Shown here: piece after piece, positions 1 through 9,400 of the stretch
Layout: each line of letters starts with the position of its first letter
How positions within the stretch are numbered: position 1 is the first letter of the stretch
Source of the DNA: Bradyrhizobium australiense
GTDB lineage: Bacteria; Pseudomonadota; Alphaproteobacteria; Rhizobiales; Xanthobacteraceae
DNA length: 64,000 nt
Reading direction: 5' to 3'
Assembly: GCF_013114825.1 (NCBI RefSeq)
Contig: NZ_JAAVLX010000003.1
Coordinates: 558,001 to 622,000 of the forward strand
Notes under the pieces: generated by a model
The model's input: only the letters and a program-made list of their open reading frames with translations
Databases searched by the model: none
Told to the model about the DNA's origin: nothing
Position numbers and translations under genes: made by a program

Positions 1-688
1 GCGATGGATCGTTGGTCGGCAGCGAAGCAGGTGACAGGCCGCGGGTGCGCAGGGCGTCGTTGTGGGCGGCGAGCAGTTCGCGCACGGTACGCACGCCGTC
101 GCCCGTGACGAACGGCGGATATTTTCGCGCGCAATAGAGTACGTCATCGTCGAGTAGGAAAACGCGATACTCGATGCCATCGACGATCGGCTGGATCAAA
201 ACGGCGTCATAATGCTTCATCACGTCGTCGAGATAGCGAACGAGCTCCGGTTCGCCGTGAACGGGTTGCGCGAAATCGCCGCGCGAGCCCGTGAGCGGCT
301 TGACGAAAGCCGCCCTGCCCAATTCGTTGAAACATGCAATCGCATCGCTGCGCTCATGACCTGCTGGGCGATGCGCGCGATGGCGATCGTGCAGGAAGAA
401 ATACTCGCCGCCGAGCGCGGGCACGCCGGCGTCTCGCAGAATTTTGCTTGCGAAATGTTTATCAGACGCCAGTGTCGAAGCCGTCGCGTTGTTCTGCGGA
501 TACCAGGAGCATCTGCCGGCACCGAAATGAAGCAGCCTGTCGCGCGAGGCGATGCTGAATATCAGTCCCGAGCCGCCGTCGAGATCGCGAAACGCCAGCC
601 CAAATTCAGCGCAGGCAAATTCGGCATAGACCGCCTGGTCCGGATAGAAGCCCGGTTTTCCCTTTCGAAACTCTGCTGGGCTTCGCAT
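1..688 (-). CDS. ATP-grasp family protein, C-terminus beyond window edge
   Basis: An open frame of 229 codons runs from an ATG at 688 to the left edge without a stop, so the C-terminus lies outside the window. The start is preceded by an AGAG Shine-Dalgarno-like stretch 6 bases away. The middle of the protein reads like an ATP-grasp ligase core: a Lys-containing strand (AAFVKPLTGSRG) followed by a conserved-looking LIQPIVDGIEYRVFLLDD segment and a GDGVRTVRELL segment, as in RimK, cyanophycin-synthetase and D-Ala-D-Ala-ligase-like proteins. Such enzymes ligate a carboxylate to an amine or thiol using ATP through an acyl phosphate. The substrate cannot be told from the sequence. The gene is the only one on its strand here and is divergent from fpr. 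The family call is fairly firm; the specific role is unknown. Confidence 0.72.
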   Translation of the reverse strand, partial: MRSPAEFRKGKPGFYPDQAVYAEFACAEFGLAFRDLDGGSGLIFSIASRDRLLHFGAGRCSWYPQNNATASTLASDKHFASKILRDAGVPALGGEYFFLHDRHRAHRPAGHERSDAIACFNELGRAAFVKPLTGSRGDFAQPVHGEPELVRYLDDVMKHYDAVLIQPIVDGIEYRVFLLDDDVLYCARKYPPFVTGDGVRTVRELLAAHNDALRTRGLSPASLPTNDPS

Positions 689-978
689 GCGATCTCTTTT
701 GAAACGTTCTTAATCTGATGTAGTCATTTATTGCCAGATCGCTGCCGAATTCAGCAAGTTAATTGCGCGAGAAAGCGTTAACGAAGCCAATCGAACCTTT
801 TTGCAAATTAGACCGACAGCCATTCCGAGTTCTCAATTGTGCTGCAGGTCATATTGACTATGTGTGTCACGTGCGCAAATGAAGCGCCAAATCGCCAATG
901 ATTTCGCTGATTTCTTGGCGCTTCGAGGCCCGAAAACCGAAACGTTCTACATCGAGACGTCAGGAAGAACGAAAACAC
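689..978. other. Divergent intergenic region with an inverted repeat upstream of fpr
   Basis: No coding sequence is supported here. TTGACT at 854-859 could serve as a -35 box for the plus strand, but the -10 match (AAATGA, 877-882) is weak. A perfect 9-base inverted repeat, AAGCGCCAA at 882-890 and TTGGCGCTT at 915-923 with a 24-base gap, lies just before the ferredoxin reductase gene and could be a regulator site or an RNA hairpin in its leader. Confidence 0.35.
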
Positions 979-1752
979 ATGAGCGCGTTCTATAGAGAGA
1001 AAGTCCTTTCTGTCCGCCACTGGACCGATACGCTTTTCAGCTTCCGGGCCACCCGCGATTCCGGTTTCCGCTTCCAGAACGGCCAGTTCGCGATGATCGG
1101 CCTCGAGGTCGAGGGTCGGCCGCTGCTGCGCGCCTACAGCATGGCCAGCGCCAATCACGAGGAAGAGCTCGAATTCTTCTCCATCAAGGTCGCGGACGGG
1201 CCGCTGACCTCGAAGCTGCAGAAGATCCGCGAAGGCGACGAGATTCTGGTCGGCCGCAAGGCGACCGGCACGCTGATCACCGACAATCTGATTCCGGGCA
1301 AGCGCCTCTTGCTGCTGTCGACCGGCACCGGACTGGCGCCATTCGCCAGCTTGATCAAGGACCCCGACGTCTATGAGCGGTTCGAGACCATCGTGCTCGT
1401 TCACGGTTGCCGCCAGGTTTCCGAACTTGCTTATGGTGAAGAGCTGGTCGCCAAGCTGCGCGATGACGAGCTGTTCGGGCCGCTATTGTCGGAGAAGCTC
1501 CGGTACTATCCGACCGTGACCCGCGAGCCGTTCCGCAATCGCGGCCGCATCACCGACCTGATCTCATCCGAGCAGTTGTTCAACGACATCCACCAGCCGC
1601 CGCTCAACATCGAGACCGACCGCATCATGATGTGCGGCAGCCCGGCCATGCTGGAGGAACTTAAGCAGATGTTCGAATCCGGCGGCTTCATCGAAGGCAG
1701 CGGCAACACGCCGGGCCATTTCGTGATCGAAAAAGCGTTCGTCGAGCGCTGA
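979..1752 (+). CDS. fpr: Ferredoxin-NADP+ reductase
   Basis: The 257-residue product matches the size of bacterial (plant-unrelated subclass) ferredoxin/flavodoxin-NADP reductases, cytosolic flavoenzymes that exchange electrons between NADP(H) and ferredoxin or flavodoxin. The FAD-binding RAYS motif is at residues 51-54, the NADP-binding TGTGLAP at about 115-121, a second nucleotide-domain motif MMCGSPAM follows, and the C-terminus ends in EKAFVER, typical of this group. The ATG at 979 was chosen because the longer frame from 898 adds about 27 residues unlike the family, whereas MSAFYREKV is a normal family start. The gene stands alone, is followed by a hairpin repeat, and probably supports redox or oxidative-stress functions. 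Confidence 0.93.
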   Translation: MSAFYREKVLSVRHWTDTLFSFRATRDSGFRFQNGQFAMIGLEVEGRPLLRAYSMASANHEEELEFFSIKVADGPLTSKLQKIREGDEILVGRKATGTLITDNLIPGKRLLLLSTGTGLAPFASLIKDPDVYERFETIVLVHGCRQVSELAYGEELVAKLRDDELFGPLLSEKLRYYPTVTREPFRNRGRITDLISSEQLFNDIHQPPLNIETDRIMMCGSPAMLEELKQMFESGGFIEGSGNTPGHFVIEKAFVER

Positions 1753-1762
1753 GGCCTTCGGC

Positions 1763-1802
1763 GTCATTCCGGGGCGCGTCGAAGACGCGAACCCGGAATG
1801 AC
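1763..1802. repeat. REP-like palindrome downstream of fpr
   Basis: GTCATTCCGGG (1763-1773) pairs perfectly with CCCGGAATGAC (1792-1802), and a nested hairpin CGCGTC-GAA-GACGCG (1775-1789) sits inside. The termini match those of the larger element at 47668-47776. It may also act as a transcription barrier after fpr, although no T-tract follows. Confidence 0.75.
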
Positions 1803-1897
1803 GACCGCTTGAATAGCCCACTCCATTTCCCCGCTGCTATAACCACTCCCGAACGCCGCGCGGCCGTTGCCGACGCGATGATTGAGGGAGTGCGTGC

Positions 1898-2770
1898 GTG
1901 CCGGTGCGTGACGAGATTGGTCCCGGGAAGACCGCCTTCGTGTTCGCCGGCGGTGGCAGTTTCGGTGCCATCCAGGTCGGCATGTTGCAATCGCTCGCCG
2001 CCCACGGCGTGACCGCCGACATGGTGGTCGGCTCCAGCGTCGGGGCGTTGAACGGCGCGTTCTATGCCGGCGATCCCACGCTTGATGGCGTGCAGCGGCT
2101 GGCGGCTATCTGGCGCGGATTGCAGCGGCACGACGTCTTTCCGATTAGCTGGCGGACGGTGCTGAGCTTTCTATGGCGCCGCGATTTCCTGATCCCGCAC
2201 GACGGCATTCGCAAGCTGATCGAGGATCACATTCCCTACCGCAATCTCGAACAGGCGAAGCTGCCGGTGCATATCGTCGCCACCGATATCATCTCCGGCG
2301 ACAGCGTGGTGCTGTCGGAAGGCTCCACCGCGGAAGCGATCGTCGCCTCCACCGCAATCCCAGGCGCGTTCTCGCCGATCCGTTACAAGGACACCTATCT
2401 CGCCGACGGCGCGATCTCCAGCAACACGCCGATTCAGGTCGCTGTGAAGAAGGGCGCAAAGCGCCTGATCATTCTGCCGACCGGGCATGCTTGCGCGAAC
2501 CAGGCGCCGCCGGTCGGCGCGGTCGCCAACGCGCTGCACGCGCTGACGCTCCTGATCGCGCGGCAATTGGTCAGCGAGCTCGAAGCGCTGGCGCCGGACA
2601 TCGAGTATTTCGTGGTGCCGCCGCTATGCCCGCTGGTAGGCTCACCCTACGATTTCTCGCGCACCGCCGACCATATCGACCGCGCCGTCCTCGCCACCGA
2701 CGCATGGCTGGCCCAGCACGGCCTGCAGCAGGGCAAGATTCCGCACGAGATGCGGTTGCACAGCCACTGA
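1898..2770 (+). CDS. Patatin-like phospholipase family protein
   Basis: The 290-residue protein has all marks of a patatin-type serine acyl hydrolase. The oxyanion-hole stretch AGGGSFGA is at residues 17-24, the nucleophile Ser47 lies in GSSVG (45-49), and a DG dyad occurs in YLADGAIS near residue 170. These enzymes use a Ser-Asp dyad to cleave acyl groups from lipids. No signal peptide is seen, so it is probably cytosolic or membrane-associated, and the length fits the single-domain bacterial members. The start is GTG at 1898 with a GAGGGAG ribosome site at 1884-1890. It is followed after 188 bases by an FMN-dependent glutamate-synthase-like gene; co-transcription is possible but not shown. 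Confidence 0.9.
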   Translation: MPVRDEIGPGKTAFVFAGGGSFGAIQVGMLQSLAAHGVTADMVVGSSVGALNGAFYAGDPTLDGVQRLAAIWRGLQRHDVFPISWRTVLSFLWRRDFLIPHDGIRKLIEDHIPYRNLEQAKLPVHIVATDIISGDSVVLSEGSTAEAIVASTAIPGAFSPIRYKDTYLADGAISSNTPIQVAVKKGAKRLIILPTGHACANQAPPVGAVANALHALTLLIARQLVSELEALAPDIEYFVVPPLCPLVGSPYDFSRTADHIDRAVLATDAWLAQHGLQQGKIPHEMRLHSH

Positions 2771-2958
2771 ACGGCAGGCGCCGGGTCGTTACGCTGCATT
2801 GCAAAAGGCGACAGGTCTATTTCGATCCGGCGAAAAAAGCCGATTATTTTTCGAGCCGCCGTCACTTCCGTGGCCGTCGCTCCGTATATCGTGTAGCGCT
2901 CGTTCCGGCGGTTGGACTAAGCTGCCGGCCGAGCGCGACTAATTGGGCTGAGGGTTCC

Positions 2959-4590
2959 ATGGACACGTTGCTGCTGCCGTTCTCGCCACGCTACATTATT
3001 TTGACGGTCTGCGCCGTCGTCACGGCATTGCTGATCGGTATTGGGCTTTTCGACCACAATCCGAAGGTGTGGGAAATTCTGCTGATCCCGATCGTGATTT
3101 TCAGCGCGCTCACGCTGCTCGGCATTCGTGATCTGCTGCAGAAGAATCATGCCGTTCTGCGCAACTATCCGATCTCGGCGCATATTCGTTTTTTGCTCGA
3201 GGAAATCCGGCCGGAGATCCGGCAATACTTCTTCGAGAGCGAGAAGGACGGCATGCCGTTCTCCCGCGACACCCGCGCTCTGGTCTATCAGCGCGCCAAG
3301 ATGCAGCTCGACAAGCGGCCGTTCGGCACCCAGGAAGACGTCTATCGTGAGGGTTACGAATGGATGCATCACTCGGTGGCGCCGAAGGCTCGTAGCGCCG
3401 CGGAGTTCCGCGTCACTATCGGCGGCCCGGATTGCACCAAACCGTATTCGGCATCGGTCTTCAATATCTCGGCGATGAGTTTTGGCGCGCTCAGCCCCAA
3501 TGCCGTGCGCGCGCTGAACATAGGTGCCAAGAAGGGCGGCTTCGCGCATGACACCGGAGAAGGCGGTGTCAGCCCCTATCATCGCGAAAACGGCGGCGAT
3601 CTCATCTGGGAGATCGGTTCCGGCTATTTCGGCTGCCGCAACCGCGATGGTTCGTTCAACTCGGAGGAATTTGCCCGCGTCGCGGCCGACGACCAGATCA
3701 AGATGGTCGAACTCAAGATTAGCCAGGGCGCCAAGCCCGGACATGGCGGTGTGCTGCCGGCAGCCAAGGTGTCGGAGGAGATCGCCAAGATCAGGGGCGT
3801 CGCGATGGGCGAGGATTGCATTTCGCCGGCCACTCACCGCGCGTTTTCAACGCCGCTGCAGATGATGGCATTCATCGGCGAGATGCGCCGCCTGTCGGGC
3901 GGCAAGCCGGCCGGGTTCAAGATGTGCATCGGGCACCCCTGGGAATTCCTGGCGATCTGCAAGGCGATGCTGGAGACCGGCATTTATCCGGACTTCATCG
4001 TCGTCGACGGCAATGAAGGTGGCACCGGCGCGGCGCCGTTGGAGTTCATGGATCATCTGGGCATGCCGATGCGCGAGGGCGTCAGTTTTGTCCATAACGC
4101 GTTAATCGGCATCAACGCGCGCGACCGCATCAAGATCGGCGCCGCCGGCAAGATCGCGACCGCCTTCGATATGGCGCGCGCCATGGCAATCGGCGCCGAC
4201 TGGTGCAATTCCGCGCGCGGATTCATGTTCGCGCTGGGCTGCATCCAGTCCTTGAGCTGCCACACCGATCGTTGTCCGACCGGCGTGTCCACGCAGGATC
4301 CTACCCGTGCCCGGGCGCTGGTGGTGCCACTCAAGACCGAGCGGGTCTACATGTACCATCATGCCACCCTGCACGCGCTGTCCGAGCTTCTCGCCGCCGC
4401 CGGCCTCGACCACCCGAAGCAGCTGCGGCCAATCCACTTCTCGAAGCGCACGTCGAGCACAGAGGTCATGTCATTTGCGAAACTCTATCCTTCGCTGCGT
4501 CCGGGCGAGTTGATCGAAGGCACCCAGGATCCGCGCTACCGCGATGCATGGGCGATGGCGCGCGCAGATTCGTTCCAGCCGGCGGGATAG
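2959..4590 (+). CDS. FMN-binding glutamate synthase family protein, membrane anchored
   Basis: The 543-residue protein begins with two predicted membrane helices (about residues 13-30 and 35-55) and continues as the FMN/[3Fe-4S] barrel domain of glutamate synthase. Visible family landmarks are SAMSFGALS, the acid-rich FMN-barrel segment with VDGNEGGTGAAP, and a cysteine cluster ALGCIQSLSCHTDRCPTGV that would hold the [3Fe-4S] centre. It lacks the N-terminal glutaminase domain, so it is not a complete GltB. Stand-alone proteins of this type occur widely in proteobacteria with unproven substrates. The ATG at 2959 was preferred over the frame's upstream extension because that extension lies inside the patatin gene and is unlike the family; a GAGGG site lies 5 bases upstream. 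Confidence 0.87.
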   Translation: MDTLLLPFSPRYIILTVCAVVTALLIGIGLFDHNPKVWEILLIPIVIFSALTLLGIRDLLQKNHAVLRNYPISAHIRFLLEEIRPEIRQYFFESEKDGMPFSRDTRALVYQRAKMQLDKRPFGTQEDVYREGYEWMHHSVAPKARSAAEFRVTIGGPDCTKPYSASVFNISAMSFGALSPNAVRALNIGAKKGGFAHDTGEGGVSPYHRENGGDLIWEIGSGYFGCRNRDGSFNSEEFARVAADDQIKMVELKISQGAKPGHGGVLPAAKVSEEIAKIRGVAMGEDCISPATHRAFSTPLQMMAFIGEMRRLSGGKPAGFKMCIGHPWEFLAICKAMLETGIYPDFIVVDGNEGGTGAAPLEFMDHLGMPMREGVSFVHNALIGINARDRIKIGAAGKIATAFDMARAMAIGADWCNSARGFMFALGCIQSLSCHTDRCPTGVSTQDPTRARALVVPLKTERVYMYHHATLHALSELLAAAGLDHPKQLRPIHFSKRTSSTEVMSFAKLYPSLRPGELIEGTQDPRYRDAWAMARADSFQPAG

Positions 4591-4736
4591 AATCCCAACG
4601 GTTTCCCACGGCTGCTTGAATCCCGGCAGGACGGTAAGGTCTCCGGATTGCGGCAATTGTGGGGGCGTTAATTCCGGTTCGCGCATCCGCGATACGCCGG
4701 TTGTGGGATGTCGCTCGATTATCTATACAGACACGC

Positions 4737-5135
4737 ATGAACGCCCTTCGCAGCAAGCCGGGGCTGGCCGGGTTTAGGTCACGCTGGCTGGCTCTCTTCT
4801 GTATCGTGCTGACCTTGTCGTTCGGCACGAGCGCGGCCGTGTCCGCGAGCGAGAGCGCGCATCATGAGGTCGAGGTCGCGCAGGCCGCGTCGCCTGTTGC
4901 GACGATCATCTGCCTCGGTGACGACCGTTCCTGCGGATTGCCCGATCATGACGAAGACCAGGTCATTCCGCATCTTCACACGGTCGACATCGGATCAGTG
5001 GGCTTGCCCGCCGTGGACGCTCCAGTCGCGACCCTTCAACTGAGGGCGGAAAGCGTCCCGCTGCCGGCGTTCCTGCCTGTCGACGGGCTGAAGCAGCCCA
5101 CCCCCGAACGTCCCCCAAGAACCACCTGCATCTAA
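4737..5135 (+). CDS. Small exported protein heading the metal-efflux operon
   Basis: The product is 132 residues from ATG 4737. After a basic N-terminus there is one hydrophobic stretch (about residues 18-36) that reads as a signal peptide or anchor. The mature part is rich in Asp, Glu and His (DHDEDQVIPHLH) and holds three Cys, which could bind metal. It precedes the CzcB- and CzcA-type genes in the same orientation, the position often held by small accessory proteins of czc and cus loci such as CzcI. No domain family is recognised, so a periplasmic metal-binding or regulatory role is inference. The frame extends up to 4659, but the first 26 residues of that longer form lack a signal-like character. 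Confidence 0.6.
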   Translation: MNALRSKPGLAGFRSRWLALFCIVLTLSFGTSAAVSASESAHHEVEVAQAASPVATIICLGDDRSCGLPDHDEDQVIPHLHTVDIGSVGLPAVDAPVATLQLRAESVPLPAFLPVDGLKQPTPERPPRTTCI

Positions 5136-5255
5136 AGCTGTCTGGGCGCATCTGCGCCCGGCGAATGGATTCGAACGGTGTCCATGCGCGGCGTCGGTCG
5201 TCGGCCTATCCGCCGCCACTGGCGCCGCGCGAGCTTTCTCGCAGGAACGATCTCG

Positions 5256-6407
5256 ATGTGGATATCAAGAAAGTTGTCAGCCCTCGGCGTGGGGCTGCTC
5301 TTGGCGTGCATGCAGCCGGCCTGGGCTGCGCCGGAAACCCAGCCCGGCCGCGAAGGCTTCATCAAACTGTCGCCAGCGCAAATCGCCGCCTTGCGGATCG
5401 AGGTGGCGCCGGCCGGTCCCGGTACGCTGTTGCGAACCGTGCGCGTGCCGGGCAACGTCATCATGAATCCCGACCGGATCGGTCATGTGCCGGCCAAGGT
5501 AATCGGGACCGTCGTCGAGTTGCGCAAGCGCCTTGGCGACGTGGTTCAGAAGGGCGAGGTTGTCGCCTACCTTGAGAGCCGCGAGGTTGCCGACGCCAAG
5601 AGCGAATTCCTGACGGCGGGTGCCAATCTCGAGCTGCAGACGACGCTGTTCGAGCGCGAGCGGTCGCTGTTCGAAAAGAAGATATCCGCCGAGCAGCAAT
5701 TCCTCCGCGCGGAGAATGCATTTTCCCTCTCGAAGCTGCGGCACGATCTGGCGCGCCAGAAACTCTCTGCGCTGGATGTCGATGAGACCGAGATCGCAGA
5801 GCTTCCGAAACAGCCGGTCGCGAACCTCAGACGCTATGCTCTGCGGTCGCCGATTGCCGGCCGGGTGATCGACCGGAGAGTCGATCTCGGCGCGCCCGTC
5901 GGCGGCGACCAGCAGGAGAAGGAGATCTACGTCATCGCCGATCTGTCGTCCGTCTGGGTCGAACTCGTGGCCTCGGCGCCGGACCTCGCGCTGCTGAAAG
6001 AGGGCGATGGCCTTGCAATCGAAGACTCGGCCCGTGCGAAGGCTACCGGTGAGACCGTTTTCATCAGCCCGATGGTGAACAAGGATACCAGGACGACGCG
6101 GGTCATTGTCTCGCTCGATAACGCGGAGGGGCGCTGGCGCCCCGGATCCTTCGTCAGCGCGAATATTCCGGTTGACCGGCGCGCCGTCCCGCTGCTGCTT
6201 CCAAGAAATGCGCTTCAGGCGATCGACGGAAGGCCTCTGGTGTTCGTGCAGGTTCCGGAGGGATTTGAATCCCGCGCGGTGCAGGTGGGAGCGATGACGG
6301 AGGAATCGGTCGAAGTGCTGGGCGGTCTGAAGTCAGGCGAGATCGTCGCCGTGCTCAACACGTTCATCCTGAAGTCCGAGCTCGGAAAAGCAAAGGCGGA
6401 CGAGTGA
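5256..6407 (+). CDS. Efflux RND transporter periplasmic adaptor (CzcB/HlyD type)
   Basis: A 383-residue membrane-fusion protein that would link the inner-membrane RND pump to an outer-membrane channel. The N-terminus from ATG 5256 is a clean signal peptide (ISRKLSALGVGLLLACMQPAWA), preceded by AGGA 9 bases upstream; upstream in-frame starts would bury this signal. A lipoyl-like beta segment (GHVPAKVIGTVVELRKRLGD), a long alpha-hairpin (about residues 110-170), a second lipoyl half (LRSPIAGRVIDRRVDLG) and beta-barrel and membrane-proximal domains follow in the usual order. The stop overlaps the pump gene start by one base, so translation is coupled. No outer-membrane factor gene is in the window. 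Confidence 0.88.
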   Translation: MWISRKLSALGVGLLLACMQPAWAAPETQPGREGFIKLSPAQIAALRIEVAPAGPGTLLRTVRVPGNVIMNPDRIGHVPAKVIGTVVELRKRLGDVVQKGEVVAYLESREVADAKSEFLTAGANLELQTTLFERERSLFEKKISAEQQFLRAENAFSLSKLRHDLARQKLSALDVDETEIAELPKQPVANLRRYALRSPIAGRVIDRRVDLGAPVGGDQQEKEIYVIADLSSVWVELVASAPDLALLKEGDGLAIEDSARAKATGETVFISPMVNKDTRTTRVIVSLDNAEGRWRPGSFVSANIPVDRRAVPLLLPRNALQAIDGRPLVFVQVPEGFESRAVQVGAMTEESVEVLGGLKSGEIVAVLNTFILKSELGKAKADE

Positions 6408-9400
6408 TGATTGAAAAGATCCTCGATCTTTCGGTCCGTAGCCGCTGGTTCGTCGTGCTGTTGACGGCTGTCGCCTGCGCGCTTGGCATCTGGTCGCTCA
6501 ACAAGCTGCCGATCGACGCCGTGCCTGATGTCACCAACAACCAGGTCCAGATCAATGCCATCGCGCCGGCGCTGACGCCGGTGGAGATGGAAAAGCAGAT
6601 CACGTTCCAGATCGAAAATGCCCTGGCGGGCACGCCGACTCTCGAGCATACGCGGTCATTCTCCCGTAACGGCTTTGCCCAGGTAACGGCGGTCTTTAGC
6701 GATAAGACCAATATCTACTTCGCACGCCAGCAGGTGAACGAGCGGCTGCAGGAGATCCGGCAATCGCTCCCCCCCGAGGCCGAGGTCCGGCTCGGCCCGA
6801 TCTCGACGGGCCTTGGCGAGGTCTATTGGTGGGCGCTCGAATACCAGAAGCCGCCCAAAGATGCGGCCATCGTGGACGGCAGGCCGGGCTGGCAGAGCGA
6901 CGGCAGCTATCTCACGCCGGAAGCCCGGCACCTGCGCAGCGATTTCGAACGCGCGGTCTACCTGCGCACTGTCCAGGACTGGATCATCCGCCCGCAAATG
7001 CGGATGGTGCCGGGGATCGCCGGTGCTGACGCCATCGGTGGTTACGTCAAGCAATATCAGATCGCGCCTGACCCGGCGAAATCGATCGCCTATGGCATCT
7101 CCTTCGCCGACATCGTGAAGGCCGTTCAGGCCAACAACGTCAGCCGCGGTGCGAACTATGTCGAGCGTAATGGCGAGAACTATGTGGTACGGGCTGCCGG
7201 CCGAATTGAAGATATCTCCGAGATCGGCGAGATCGTCGTCGCTACCCGCGGCGACACGCCGCTGCGGGTCAAGGATCTCGCGGACATATTGATCGGGCGC
7301 GAACTCAGGACCGGCAGCGCCAGCGTCGATGGGCACGAGGCCGTGCTCGGGACCGCGCTGATGCTGATCGGCGGCAACAGCCGGACCGTATCCGCCGCGG
7401 CCGCGGCAAAGATCGAGCAGATCAACGCGACGCTGCCGCCGGGAATCGTCGCCAAAACCCTGCTCAACCGGACGCAACTGGTCGATTCCACCATCTATAC
7501 CGTTGCCAAAAACCTCGCCGAGGGCGCCTTCCTCGTCATCCTCATCCTGTTTGCGCTGCTCGGCAATTTTCGCGCGGCGCTGATCGCCGCGCTGGTGATC
7601 CCCGCCGCGATGTTGTTGACGGCTACCGGCATGTTGCAGGTCAAGGTCAGCGCCAACCTGATGAGTCTCGGCGCAATCGATTTCGGCCTGATCGTGGACG
7701 GCGCCGTCATCATCACCGAGAACTGTCTCCGGCATTTGGCTGCACGGCAGCATCGTTTGGGACGCCAACTCGAACTTCCGGAGCGGCTGCAGACGGTGCG
7801 CTTGGCCGCCAGGGAAATGGTTGCGCCATCCGTCTATGGGCAGGCCGTGATCATGCTGGTTTACGTCCCGCTGCTGACGTTCTCCGGTGTCGAAGGCAAG
7901 ATGTTCGAGCCGATGGCGTTGACCGTTATTATCGCCCTGTTGTCGGCCTTCGTGCTTTCGCTGACCTTCGTTCCGGCGATGATCGCGATTGCGGTAACCG
8001 GGCGCGTACAGGAAAAGCCTAACAGGATGGTTCAGGGCGCAACCGACCTGTACCGGTCGGCGCTCACGCGAACCTTGAAGGCACCGGGCATCGTGGTGAG
8101 TGCAGGTGCCGCCGTTTTTGCGCTGAGCATCCTGGTCTTTCTGTCGCTCGGACAGGAGTTCAACCCGACGCTCGATGAAAAGAATCTCGTGATCGAGGCG
8201 CGGCGGATTCCGAGTACGTCACTAGCTCAATCGCAGGCCATGCAGCTTGATCTCGAGCATACCGTTTCGAAGTTCCGCGAAGTGGCCTTCGTGTTCTCTC
8301 GCGTTGGCACGCCCGACATCGCCGCCGATCCGATGCCGCCCAATGCCGCGGACGCCTACGTCATCCTGAAGCCGCAACAGGAATGGCCCGACCCGTCCAT
8401 GACAAAGGCGGAGCTGGTCGAACGGATCGAATCCGAATTGCAGAAATTGCCGGGTACCCGCTTCAGCTTCTCGCAACCGATCCAGATGCGGTTCAACGAG
8501 TTGATTGCGGGCGTCCGCGAGGACATCGCGGTCAAGATATTCGGCGACGAGTTCGAGCCGATGCTGAAATCCGCAAACCAGATCGTCGGCGTGCTGCGTA
8601 GCATCGGCGGCGCCCAGGACGTGCGGGTGGAGGAGGTGACGGGGTTGCCGTTCGTCGAAATCGCCATCGACAAAAAAGAAATCTCGCGCCGCGGACTGAG
8701 CATTGCCGCCGTTCAGGACGTGATCGGCGCCGCCATCGGCGGCCGAGAGGCCGGGCTGGTGTTCGAAGGCGACCGCCGGTTCCAGATCGTGGTCCGCCTT
8801 TCGGATGCGATCCGGACGAATGCCGATGTGATTCTCGGCCTGCCGGTGCCGTTGCCGGGCGTGGACGGACAGCCGTCGCGCATGACGGTGCCGCTGCGCG
8901 ACGTGGCGTCGCTGACGTTTTCGGACGGGCCTAACCAGGTCAGCCGCGAAAACGGCAAGCGCCGCGTCGTGGTGACGGCAAACGTGCGGGGCCGCGATAT
9001 CGGCTCTGTGGTGCAGGAGGCCCAGCAGAAGATTTCGCAACGCGTGGTGCTCCCGCCCGGATACTGGATCACCTGGGGAGGGCAGTTCGAAAACCTCGCA
9101 TCGGCGCGCGAGCGGCTGAGTATCGTGGTGCCCGCGTGCTTTGCGATGATATTCCTGATTCTGTTCGCGGCGCTGGGATCGGCGCGTGACGCGCTATTGG
9201 TTTTCAGCGCGGTGCCGCTGGCGCTCTCCGGAGGCATCGTCGCACTCTGGCTGCGCGGCATGCCGTTCTCGGTCTCCGCGGCGGTTGGCTTCATCGCGCT
9301 CTCAGGCGTTGCCGTGCTCAACGGGCTGGTGATGCTGACCTTCATCAAGCAGCTCATTGCGAGCGGCCTTCCACCGCGGGAGGCGATCGTTGAGGGCGCG

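Noticed and set aside
212..718. Plus-strand frame of 168 codons
   Set aside because: It is antisense to the ATP-grasp gene, has no family-like motifs and is rich in Arg and Ala, as shadow frames are.
808..1404. Minus-strand frame of 198 codons
   Set aside because: Antisense to fpr with no domain pattern and no ribosome site.
2173..2958. N-terminal extension of the FMN glutamate-synthase-like frame
   Set aside because: It lies inside the patatin gene in another frame and is Arg/Pro-rich; the true start is at 2959.
6656..7768. Minus-strand frame of 370 codons inside the RND pump gene
   Set aside because: Antisense to a well-supported CzcA gene with typical shadow composition (Asp/Gln/Arg/His-rich, no motif).
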